Translations under genes and position numbers: made by a program
Part shown: positions 17,885 through 25,805 of the stretch, piece by piece
Position numbering within the stretch: the stretch's first letter is position 1
Layout: each line of letters starts with the position of its first letter
The notes under the pieces: model-generated
Databases searched by the model: none
What the model was told of the DNA's origin: nothing
The model's input: the letters and a program-made list of their open reading frames with translations, nothing else
Assembly: GCA_049645705.1 (NCBI GenBank)
Contig: JBARUK010000043.1
Span: forward strand, 97,074 to 161,073
Direction: 5' to 3'
Source: JBGNFV01 sp049645705
GTDB taxonomy: Bacteria; Bacteroidota; Bacteroidia; Cytophagales; Cyclobacteriaceae
Length of the DNA stretch: 64,000 nt

Positions 17885-20800
17885 ATGAAACGATTTTACG
17901 CACTTCTATTTTTTATTGCGGTTTCAGTTAGTTTCGGCACTTCCTACGCTCAAACGTACGAAGTGAATGAGGGTACGGTATCCTACAGGGTATCCGATTC
18001 CGAAATAGGTACTGATCTCGTAGTCGGCACCTACTTCGGTGCGCCTGAAGGAGAAATGACAAATTACAACAGTTCGGAGTATCAGGACTACTATCTGAGA
18101 AGATCAGGTGGTCAGCTGACTTTTAACTGGTTGATGAACGGACGCCTTCTGTTTCCGCAGAACTATGACCCTACCAAGGAATACCCTATGGTAGTCATGC
18201 TGCACGGAGCAGGTGAGTCCGGCGTATCCTGGCCTGGCCGCCGGGAGTATGCTACCGACAACCCCCGGTACCTTAATAACGATCACAACCTTTATCATGG
18301 TGGAAGACAGCATCTGAATGCTAACAAGCGTAATCCTTCGCAGAGCAATTCATTTGACGGATTTGTCTTTTTCCCTCAAAACAGAAACGGATGGGGTGGA
18401 TTCAACAACGATGCTCATGCCATTACCTTCATAGAAGAACTTATTAATAAGTTTGCTATAGACCGTCTGCGTATCTACGTACACGGTCTATCCGATGGTG
18501 GTCAGGGTGTATGGAGAGTAATTCAGCGCAGACCTGATCTGTTTGCTGCAGTTCTTCCTATGTCCGGAGAGGTTATATCCTCTTATAGCCAGCAGGACTA
18601 CCTTAATACACTTCATATCCCGATCTGGCAATTTCAGGGCGGTACCGACCCCGACCCCCGCGAAGCAACTACGCGCCAGAGGCTAGAGCCTTATTACAAA
18701 CTGGGCGGAACACCTAACCTTAAGGTATACCCTGAACTGGGTCACGGTGTATGGAACACAGCTTATAACGAGTCTGACTTCTTCCCCTTTATGAAGCGCC
18801 ACTCTAAGCTGAGCATCCACCCTTTCTATGGCAAAACTCAGTTTTGTGAAGCTGACAACTGGAGCACTACCATCGGTATCTCTCCCGGTTTCGATGAGTA
18901 CCAGTGGAGCCGTAATAATCAGACTATTGCAAGCTCAAACGTAAATAACCTTTCTATAGACCAATACGGTGACTACCGTGTGCGGATAAGAATAGATGGT
19001 GCCTGGACTGAGTGGTCTGACCCTCTTCCTATTACTATTAAGCCCCTGACGGAGCATGCTGACGTTGTCGCCAGTGGTACTACTGTACTTCCCGGCCTTG
19101 ACGGAAGCACTTCGGTAACGCTAAGCACGGCTGATAGCTACATGACTTATGACTGGCGGATACAGAATGGTGGTTCTACCAGTAACTCCAGCTCATCTTC
19201 CATTACTGTTTCAGAAAACCGTAAGGTTTCATTAAGTGTAACTGAAGAGGGTGGCTGCAGAAGTAACTATGGCCTTCCTGTTTATATAGTGAAAAATGGT
19301 CCTGTAGACCTGGACGCTCCATCAAACCTGATGGTTACTGCGCGCAACGAAACGGCAATCAACGTATTCTGGGAAGATAATGCTTCGTCCGAGACAGGTT
19401 ATGAAGTATGGAGAAGTACATCTGCATCTGGCCCCTGGACATTTATAAAACTAACAGACGCGAATGCTACTGCATATGTAGACCGCAGCCTTACTCCCGG
19501 ACAGACATACTTCTACGAGATCAGAGGTATATATGAGCAGGGATCTTCCCCCTACACCGGACCGGAAAGTGCCTCTCCTATTACTGATGCCAGTGCGCCT
19601 ACTGCGCCTACGGATCTGGACATAGTAATGACCGATGTCGATAGAATATCTATCAAGTGGGAAGCTTCTACAGATAATGTAGGGGTACAGCAATACCGCA
19701 TTTACCGTGATGGTGTACAGGTAGGTACTACTACCGACCAGACCTTTACTATGACTGGCCTGCCGGAAGAAACATACTACAGCTTCTATGTAGTAGCTGA
19801 AGACGGTGCCGGCAACCTTTCTGCGCCAAGTAACTATGTGGAAGGCGCCACGATCCTGGTAGGACTTAACTACATTCTGTATGCCGGTGGTACCTGGGAT
19901 GTAATTGCCGAATTCCAGGACTGGCCCGCACTTGACCGTGGTATTGTCAATAACTTTGACCTGAACGTACGGAAGAAAGCATGGGATCAGGATGATTATT
20001 TTGCCTTTAAATTCTCCGGCTACGTTTACATAGAAGAAGCCGCCAACTATACGTTCCGTACCAAATCCGATGATGGCTCTAACGTGCTTATCAACGGAGT
20101 TAAGGTCCAGGACAATGACGGACTGCATGGTGCCGGACAGTGGGTGGCAGGCGATGAGATACCTCTCGCTGTCGGTCCTCAGGCTATAGAGGTAAACTAC
20201 TTCGAAAGAACAGGCGGACAGCGCCTGGACGTACAGTGGAGAAAGAACAACGGCTCATGGACAGATGTCCCCGATGCTGTACTGAGAAGTGCCAACTACA
20301 TACAGCCCGGAGCTCCTCCGATGCCAGAGGGTGTACAGGCTTCTACTGCTTCTTCCACCGAAATAAACCTGAGCTGGAACGGTCCTGCTCCTAAAGTAGT
20401 GGTCCTGGGATCATCTACTGCAGAGGGTGTGGGCGCTACTTCAGGCAATAGCTGGGTAGAAAAGCTGGATGATTACTACAAGAATACTTTCTCGTCGTAT
20501 CAGATGACTAACCTGGCACTGGGAGGACTTACCTCTTATGAGCTGATGCCTAATGGTAATAGCGTAAGCGGCAGACCAAGCCCCAATACGCAAAGAAACA
20601 TCACGCAGGCTCTGAGCCTTAACCCGGACTTTATTATAGTAAACCTGCCAAGCAATGATGTACAGCAGGGATACACTAATACCGAAACGATGAACAACCT
20701 CATCGCCATTAAGCAAACTGCTGCTAATGCCGGGGTAGATGTCTTCTTTACTACTACCCAGCCAAGGGACGTGGATGAGACCAAGCGTAACCAACTGGCA

Positions 20801-22075
20801 GAACAGGCAGGACTGATGAAGGCGACTTTCGGACCCTTCAGCATTAATATCTTTAACCTGCTGGCAGATAGTAATAACCGGATCAGACCGGCATACGCCG
20901 CCGGAGACGGAGTTCACCTGAACAATGCCGGTCATGCTGTGATATATGATGAGGTTAAGGCCAAAACAGACCCTTACTCAGGTGCTACTGCCGGATACCA
21001 GGTATTCCGCTCGAATACTTCCGGTGGAACGTATGCCAGTATCGGTACTACAGGTGTGGATGTGCTTAGCTACAAAGATAGTGATCTTACCCCAGGTACT
21101 ATGTATTACTACAAGATCAAGTCAGTGTCTACCAACGGCGACTCTGAGTTCAGTGCTATGGCCAGCGCCGCCACACAGGGCGATAACCAGGCACCGACTG
21201 TTCCACAGGCTCTTGAGTTGCTGTCTAAAGGCTTCTCAACCATAGGTTTCCGCTGGAATGCTTCTTCGGATAACCTTGAGGTGAAAGATTATATCATAAA
21301 CTACACTACTGACGGTTCTACTAATGGCAAAACCGGTACTAACGAACGCACGCAGGAAACAGGATCTGCTGTAACCACCCAGACTACATTTATTTTGGAA
21401 GACCTGAGCCCTGAGACAACTTATACTATCACGGTACAGGCACGTGATGCAGCGGGTAATATCTCGGCTAACTCCACACCGCTTGTAGTGATAACTAACC
21501 TGGCTCCTCCGCCACTACCCGTAGAGTTTATGAGCTTTACGGCTACACTGAAAGCCAACAAAGTAGAACTGAAATGGCAGACAGCTACTGAAAAGGACAA
21601 TGACTTCTTCTCAGTAGAGCGCAGCACGGACCTTGAAAACTTCACCATAATAGGTACAGTAGACGGGGCCGGAGATAGTGACGAAATATTGAGCTATAAC
21701 TTTACTGACCGTCTTGCTCCGCAGGGTAATGTATATTACCGTATCAAGCAGACTGACTTTAATGGTGACTTTGACTACTCAGAAGTAGTGCTGGTACAGA
21801 ATAACCAGCTTACTGAAACGCTTTCTGTAAACATCTTCCCTAACCCCGCTGAAAACGGACGTATATTCCTTACGGCCAGCACAGCTAACCAGGGTAGCGA
21901 TATATCAGTAGAGATGCTGGATGTTCGTGGTGCAAGATTGTATCAGAGAGTGTTCAATCCTTCTGATCTGGTCAAAAGAAACATTGCCCCTGATGTTGAC
22001 CTGAGACCTGGCCTTTACATCTTCAATGTAAGGCAGGGTGACACAGTGGTGCAGAAGAAGCTGATTATTCAGTAA
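17885..22075 (+). CDS. Secreted two-enzyme protein: esterase, FN3, PA14, SGNH hydrolase, FN3, T9SS sorting domain
   Basis: 1396 residues with a clear signal peptide (FGTSYAQ). Order of parts: an alpha/beta-hydrolase at about 85-310 (MLHGAGESG, nucleophile HGLSDGGQG, acid QGGTDPDP, ELGHGVW); Ig-like segments; two fibronectin-III repeats (about 480-660, with FYEIRGIYEQG and YSFYVVAEDGAG); a PA14 domain (about 660-800: ILYAGGTWDVI, FSGYVYIEEAANYTFRTKSD, NVLINGV); an SGNH/GDSL hydrolase (about 835-1000: VVLGSSTAEG with the Ser, LPSND, DGVHLNNAGH with Asp and His); two more FN3 repeats; and a Por/T9SS C-terminal domain (VNIFPNPAENGR ... KKLIIQ). Two different hydrolase folds in one surface protein, plus a carbohydrate-binding PA14, fit deacylation of a complex acylated polymer. 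The esterase domain is more distant from those of the two preceding genes. Substrate and product are unknown. Confidence 0.88.
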   Translation: MKRFYALLFFIAVSVSFGTSYAQTYEVNEGTVSYRVSDSEIGTDLVVGTYFGAPEGEMTNYNSSEYQDYYLRRSGGQLTFNWLMNGRLLFPQNYDPTKEYPMVVMLHGAGESGVSWPGRREYATDNPRYLNNDHNLYHGGRQHLNANKRNPSQSNSFDGFVFFPQNRNGWGGFNNDAHAITFIEELINKFAIDRLRIYVHGLSDGGQGVWRVIQRRPDLFAAVLPMSGEVISSYSQQDYLNTLHIPIWQFQGGTDPDPREATTRQRLEPYYKLGGTPNLKVYPELGHGVWNTAYNESDFFPFMKRHSKLSIHPFYGKTQFCEADNWSTTIGISPGFDEYQWSRNNQTIASSNVNNLSIDQYGDYRVRIRIDGAWTEWSDPLPITIKPLTEHADVVASGTTVLPGLDGSTSVTLSTADSYMTYDWRIQNGGSTSNSSSSSITVSENRKVSLSVTEEGGCRSNYGLPVYIVKNGPVDLDAPSNLMVTARNETAINVFWEDNASSETGYEVWRSTSASGPWTFIKLTDANATAYVDRSLTPGQTYFYEIRGIYEQGSSPYTGPESASPITDASAPTAPTDLDIVMTDVDRISIKWEASTDNVGVQQYRIYRDGVQVGTTTDQTFTMTGLPEETYYSFYVVAEDGAGNLSAPSNYVEGATILVGLNYILYAGGTWDVIAEFQDWPALDRGIVNNFDLNVRKKAWDQDDYFAFKFSGYVYIEEAANYTFRTKSDDGSNVLINGVKVQDNDGLHGAGQWVAGDEIPLAVGPQAIEVNYFERTGGQRLDVQWRKNNGSWTDVPDAVLRSANYIQPGAPPMPEGVQASTASSTEINLSWNGPAPKVVVLGSSTAEGVGATSGNSWVEKLDDYYKNTFSSYQMTNLALGGLTSYELMPNGNSVSGRPSPNTQRNITQALSLNPDFIIVNLPSNDVQQGYTNTETMNNLIAIKQTAANAGVDVFFTTTQPRDVDETKRNQLAEQAGLMKATFGPFSINIFNLLADSNNRIRPAYAAGDGVHLNNAGHAVIYDEVKAKTDPYSGATAGYQVFRSNTSGGTYASIGTTGVDVLSYKDSDLTPGTMYYYKIKSVSTNGDSEFSAMASAATQGDNQAPTVPQALELLSKGFSTIGFRWNASSDNLEVKDYIINYTTDGSTNGKTGTNERTQETGSAVTTQTTFILEDLSPETTYTITVQARDAAGNISANSTPLVVITNLAPPPLPVEFMSFTATLKANKVELKWQTATEKDNDFFSVERSTDLENFTIIGTVDGAGDSDEILSYNFTDRLAPQGNVYYRIKQTDFNGDFDYSEVVLVQNNQLTETLSVNIFPNPAENGRIFLTASTANQGSDISVEMLDVRGARLYQRVFNPSDLVKRNIAPDVDLRPGLYIFNVRQGDTVVQKKLIIQ

Positions 22076-22097
22076 ACAGATTAGAACCCTGAATTTA

Positions 22098-22127
22098 AGT
22101 ACCCGGAGCATTCCGGGTACTTTTTTT
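22098..22127 (+). terminator. Rho-independent terminator after the 17885-22075 gene
   Basis: A stem AGTACCCGGA/TCCGGGTACT with a 3-base loop is followed by seven T residues, starting 23 bases after the stop codon. Confidence 0.88.
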
Positions 22128-22185
22128 ATGCCCTGATAATCAGAATAATACCTCCTTCCATAAGTAAACTAAATAGGTATTTAGT

Positions 22186-22193
22186 TATATTTG
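22186..22193 (+). promoter_or_regulatory. Possible -7 promoter box for the GMC oxidoreductase operon
   Basis: TATATTTG fits TAnnTTTG and lies 20 bases before the ATG at 22213. The upstream TTTG element is not present at the expected distance. It follows directly after the terminator of the preceding gene, where a new promoter is needed. Confidence 0.4.
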
Positions 22194-22212
22194 AAGGTGT
22201 TATGGATCTTCT

Positions 22213-23670
22213 ATGAAATCGCACTATGATGTCATCGTTGTAGGAACAGGATTTGCCTCTTCCTTTTTTCTGTGGAAATACCTGCAGACTGCACCTGCCG
22301 GAGCCTCGGTGCTGGTACTGGAGAGAGGTGTGTTCAGACCACATGCCGAACGTGTAACTGCCAGAAGAAACGACAATACGATAAGCGGTATAAACTGGAA
22401 GGAGTCCCAGGAAGCCTACACAAATGAGACCCCGGAAAAGCACTGGGTCTTCAACCCCAACTTTGGTGGTGGCTCTAACTGCTGGACGGGGTGCACACCC
22501 CGCTTTATGCCCAATGACTTCCGCCTGCAGTCTGCTTATGGTGTAGGAACGGACTGGCCCTTCGGATACGACGAGCTGTCTGCTTATTACGCTGAGGCGG
22601 AGCAACTCATGAATATAGCAGGACCGGACGGCACCCCCTTTCCAAAAGACAGCCCCTACCCTCTCCCAGCCCATGCACTATCTGCTGCAGACCGGGTACT
22701 GCAGCAGGCATACGGTACCGACTATATCTCACAACCTACGGCCAGGGCAAGCCAGGCTACTAAAACACGTGGTGGGTGCTGCAGCAGTGCTGTATGCAGC
22801 CTGTGCCCGGTAAATGCCAAGTTCACTATCGAAAACGGCTTCAGTGATCTGTACAAGGACGACAGGATCGAGATAGTCTATGAGGCACAGGCCTATGCTC
22901 TGCATACCAACGGCAGCGTAGCTAAGAGCGTAATGTTCAGGCAGGGTAATGAGGACAAGGAGATAATGGCCGAAACGATCGTGCTGGGAGCCAATGCGCT
23001 GTTTAATGCGCACATACTGCTGAACTCCGGAGACACGCTTTACCACACGGGCAGAGGCCTGTCCGAGCAGGTGGGTATGTACATGATGGTATACCTGGAC
23101 GGCCTGCAGAATGTAGGCGGAGGCAGTATCATACCGGCAAACGGGTACATGCTGTACGACGGCGAGCACCGTAAAAATGAGGCGGCTATCCTGATAGAGA
23201 GTCACAATACACCTTATATACGTAGCAAACCGGGCAAGTGGCGACAGATAGCACGGTTTAAGTTCGTGATGGAAGACCTGCCTCAGGACGGTAACCGCGT
23301 ATTGGCCACAGACGACCCGCTGGTGCCTAAGACCGTGTTTCTGGAACACAGTGAGTACGTGAGCCGGACGGTGCCTACGCTCAGAGAAAAGGCAGAGAGG
23401 GTATTTGCCCCACTGCCGGTAGAGCGCATAGACCTGGACGGCTACCTGCAGAAGTCGGAGTACCACATCTGCAGCACCCACAGGATGTCTGCCAGCCCTG
23501 AAAACGGTGTTACCGACCCGGAACTAAGACATCACAGATATCGTAATGTATTCGTCCTGGGTAGCGGGGCCTTTCCGACCATGAGCCCGGCAAACCCTAC
23601 GCTGACACTTGCAGCGCTATCATTACGCGCAGCAGAAAGATCTTTTGGTAAAAAAACTATTCGGACGTGA
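22213..23670 (+). CDS. GMC-family FAD oxidoreductase with a Cys cluster (FAD-glucose/gluconate dehydrogenase alpha-like)
   Basis: A 485-residue flavoprotein. The N-terminal FAD motif is DVIVVGTGFASS, there is GGGSNCWTGCTPRF near 90, and the C-terminal GMC signature is VLGSGAFPTMSPANPTLTLAAL with a His in the STHRM segment. Near residue 190 a cluster GGCCSSAVCSLCPVNAKF resembles the CC-x4-C-x2-CP motif that holds an iron-sulfur centre in dehydrogenase-type GMC enzymes, so this is probably a dehydrogenase, not an oxygen-using oxidase. There is no signal peptide. Its last 4 bases overlap the next gene, which encodes a Tat-signal small protein, as expected if the enzyme is exported by hitch-hiking. 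The substrate is probably a sugar or alcohol and cannot be narrowed further. An electron-accepting cytochrome is not encoded next door. Confidence 0.85.
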   Translation: MKSHYDVIVVGTGFASSFFLWKYLQTAPAGASVLVLERGVFRPHAERVTARRNDNTISGINWKESQEAYTNETPEKHWVFNPNFGGGSNCWTGCTPRFMPNDFRLQSAYGVGTDWPFGYDELSAYYAEAEQLMNIAGPDGTPFPKDSPYPLPAHALSAADRVLQQAYGTDYISQPTARASQATKTRGGCCSSAVCSLCPVNAKFTIENGFSDLYKDDRIEIVYEAQAYALHTNGSVAKSVMFRQGNEDKEIMAETIVLGANALFNAHILLNSGDTLYHTGRGLSEQVGMYMMVYLDGLQNVGGGSIIPANGYMLYDGEHRKNEAAILIESHNTPYIRSKPGKWRQIARFKFVMEDLPQDGNRVLATDDPLVPKTVFLEHSEYVSRTVPTLREKAERVFAPLPVERIDLDGYLQKSEYHICSTHRMSASPENGVTDPELRHHRYRNVFVLGSGAFPTMSPANPTLTLAALSLRAAERSFGKKTIRT

Positions 23671-24143
23671 AAAGGAGGAAGTTTCTGGGACTGATCGGCG
23701 CAGCGGGAGCAGGCTCCCTGCTTATCGGGTATGCCATAGCTCCTTCTTTTGAAAAAACGCTGGAACAGATAGTTCGCGAAAGTGTAGATGGCCTGCAACT
23801 GGAAGCAGGAGCTATAAAGAAGTTTCTGGCAGAAGCAGAAAGTGAAGGCCTGCTGGAACAGTATGATCTGTCCAAGCAGGAATTTATCCGGGCGCATCAT
23901 TTGCTTGAAAATGGATTTTTCGATCTGCCCTACAAGCACAAATATTTGCAAATGCGTGACGATCTGGCAGGTAAGTTCCTATTATCCACGGATTTCTTTA
24001 TAAATAAGATGGATACTTCAAGAAAAATAGCTTATATAGGATTATACGATCCTTATACGAGGCCTTGCAGTAATCCTTTTTCTTCGGTATACTATAACGA
24101 ACCTGAAAAACATGGTATTAACAATGGAAAGCTCCAGCGCTGA
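23667..24143 (+). CDS. Tat-signal small subunit of the GMC dehydrogenase (gluconate 2-dehydrogenase subunit 3-like)
   Basis: A 158-residue protein starting MKRRKFLGLIGAAGAGSLL, a twin-arginine-like signal followed by a hydrophobic run. The remainder is mostly helical and charged, with no catalytic motif. The gene overlaps the upstream oxidoreductase by 4 bases. Size, Tat-type start and position match the gamma/subunit-3 chaperone proteins that carry FAD dehydrogenase catalytic subunits across the membrane. Assignment rests mainly on context. The next gene overlaps its 3' end by up to 32 bases. Confidence 0.65.
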   Translation: MKRRKFLGLIGAAGAGSLLIGYAIAPSFEKTLEQIVRESVDGLQLEAGAIKKFLAEAESEGLLEQYDLSKQEFIRAHHLLENGFFDLPYKHKYLQMRDDLAGKFLLSTDFFINKMDTSRKIAYIGLYDPYTRPCSNPFSSVYYNEPEKHGINNGKLQR

Positions 24144-25215
24144 TACTAAGCGCCCGGATATCAAAAAAGCAGAGCACCTGCAGTATATCCATTACCTGAG
24201 AGGGTTAGCCATACTACTCATCGCAGGCTTTCACTGCCGCACCAGTTTTGAGTGGAGCAGTGAAATAGAGCAGCGTATGTGGTACGCGCTACTGACCAGC
24301 AGTACCATCATCTTCGTGTTTATCGGTGGCCTTCTTTTTCAGCATCTCAACCACCGCCGTTTTAATTATCAGAAATACCTGGGCAAGAAGCTCAAATTCG
24401 TTATACTACCCTATATCCTCATGTCTATACCTGCGCTGATAAACCAGGTATACTTCGATGACTTCAAGCCCTGGCTACCTGCCTGGATGGAGGGCAGCAG
24501 CGATTTTAGCATGGTGCTGTACATGATCGTTACAGGTAAGCACCTGGGGCCTTTCTGGTTCATCCCCATGGTATCCATGCTGTACATAGTGGCTCCTGTA
24601 TTGCTGTGGCTGGATAAGCAGCCCTGGTTCTATAAGCTGGTCTTCCCGCTACTATTCATCGGCGGATTGTTCCTGTATGACTTTGGCTATGAAGCCAGTA
24701 CCCTGCAGTCATTTATCTACTACGTGCCGGTGTACATCATGGGCATGGGCGTGAGCCGGTACCGCGAGGATATTCTGGCGCTGGATATGAAACTGGTCGT
24801 TCCGGTAGCTATAGTATACCTGGCTATTACATTACTGCAGGTAGCAGATATAGTGGCCATAGGCAAAAACTACGGCTTCAATACGGAACTTCCGGAAAAT
24901 GCCAGCCTGGTAAACCTGGGCAAGCTTAAGGTATCGCTGGTATGTCTGGCCTTACTGATCGGGTTCTATAAGATCCGTAAGATGAATATCCCCCTGCTGG
25001 GCTTTATGGCGGACTACAGCTTCGGGGTGTACTTTATCCACCTTTACATTATACGTGCTACTGAAGCCGTATTCGGAAAGGCAAACCTGTCCTTTCCTTT
25101 CAATACGGTATCGTTTGTCTTCTGGCTGGCGCTGATCACGTCTATATGCGTGGCAGGCATTTACGTAATAAAAAAAATAACCGGCCGTAAAAGCCGGTAT
25201 TTTATCGGAAGCTAG
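24112..25215 (+). CDS. Membrane acyltransferase (acyltransferase 3 family)
   Basis: A 367-residue polytopic membrane protein. The family motif is near the start (HYLRGLAILLIAGFHC, with the catalytic-type His), and about ten hydrophobic segments follow (for example LYIVAPVLLWL, LVFPLLFIGGLFLYDFG, FGVYFIHLYIIR). These enzymes transfer acetyl or other acyl groups to sugars, often of surface polysaccharides or lipids. It overlaps the preceding gene by 32 bases if the first ATG (24112) is used; ATG 24124 is the alternative. Co-transcription with the GMC pair is likely. The acyl acceptor could be the polymer made by the 5.5-11 kb cluster, but that is speculation. Confidence 0.85.
   Translation: MVLTMESSSADTKRPDIKKAEHLQYIHYLRGLAILLIAGFHCRTSFEWSSEIEQRMWYALLTSSTIIFVFIGGLLFQHLNHRRFNYQKYLGKKLKFVILPYILMSIPALINQVYFDDFKPWLPAWMEGSSDFSMVLYMIVTGKHLGPFWFIPMVSMLYIVAPVLLWLDKQPWFYKLVFPLLFIGGLFLYDFGYEASTLQSFIYYVPVYIMGMGVSRYREDILALDMKLVVPVAIVYLAITLLQVADIVAIGKNYGFNTELPENASLVNLGKLKVSLVCLALLIGFYKIRKMNIPLLGFMADYSFGVYFIHLYIIRATEAVFGKANLSFPFNTVSFVFWLALITSICVAGIYVIKKITGRKSRYFIGS
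25169..25204. terminator. Terminator hairpin inside the end of the acyltransferase gene, between convergent genes
   Basis: A stem ACCGGC/GCCGGT at 25180-25198 has an A run on its left and TTTT on its right, so it can act in both directions. It overlaps the last codons of the plus-strand acyltransferase gene and follows the end of the minus-strand peroxidase gene (stop at 25225). Confidence 0.65.
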
Positions 25216-25224
25216 CCGCCTGGC

Positions 25225-25800
25225 CTATTTCTCAACTTCGTTGAGAATAGACTCATCGAACGGGTTTACGCCCGGTCCGTAAAATTTGATAAGCTTGCCG
25301 TCTTCATCTACCAGGTACTTGCAGAAGTTCCATGAAGGCGCCTGCTCATTCCATCCGTTGCGGTTCTTTTCCGTAAGCCACTTGTACAGCGGTTGCGGGT
25401 CGTCTCCTACCACGTCGGCTTTGGCAAACATAGGAAACTCCACCCCGTAGTTTTTCTGGCAGAAGGAGGCTATCTGCTCATCTGTGCCGGGCTCCTGTCC
25501 TCCAAAGTTGTTGGCAGGAAAGCCCAGTACCACTATCTCGTCGCTGTAGTTTTCGTAAAACGTCTGCAGGTCTTCGTACTGGGGTGTATAGCCACATTCG
25601 GAGGCCGTATTGACGATAAGCATCATCTTGCCCTTGTAAGACGACAGGTCAGTTTGCTTGCCGTCTAGTGTCGTGAGGGGTATTTCGTATATTGATTCCA
25701 TATTCTCAAGTTCAACCCCCGCAGGGGCACTAAGGTTTTTATCTGTGCCTAAGCAGGCTCCCAGATAAGCTAACAATAAAATACACAGCCTGGACACCAT
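25225..25800 (-). CDS. Glutathione peroxidase-family lipoprotein
   Basis: A 191-residue thiol peroxidase of the GPx family, Cys type. The signal ends in a lipobox-like LAYLGAC, suggesting attachment to a membrane facing the periplasm. Family motifs are present: NTASECGYTPQY with the peroxidatic Cys, LGFPANNFGGQEPG with the catalytic Gln, and the PSWNFCKYLVDEDGKLIKFYGP block with the catalytic Trp/Asn. It reduces hydroperoxides, probably with thioredoxin rather than glutathione in this phylum. It starts 5 bases after the end of argS in the same direction, so the two are likely co-transcribed. Confidence 0.9.
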   Translation of the reverse strand: MVSRLCILLLAYLGACLGTDKNLSAPAGVELENMESIYEIPLTTLDGKQTDLSSYKGKMMLIVNTASECGYTPQYEDLQTFYENYSDEIVVLGFPANNFGGQEPGTDEQIASFCQKNYGVEFPMFAKADVVGDDPQPLYKWLTEKNRNGWNEQAPSWNFCKYLVDEDGKLIKFYGPGVNPFDESILNEVEK

Positions 25801-25805
25801 GCCGC

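Noticed and set aside
19451..20128. A 225-codon minus-strand frame
   Set aside because: Antisense to the FN3/PA14 part of the 17885 protein; no motif or signal.
22729..23481. A 250-codon minus-strand frame
   Set aside because: Antisense to the GMC oxidoreductase gene, whose flavin and Cys motifs are clear on the plus strand.
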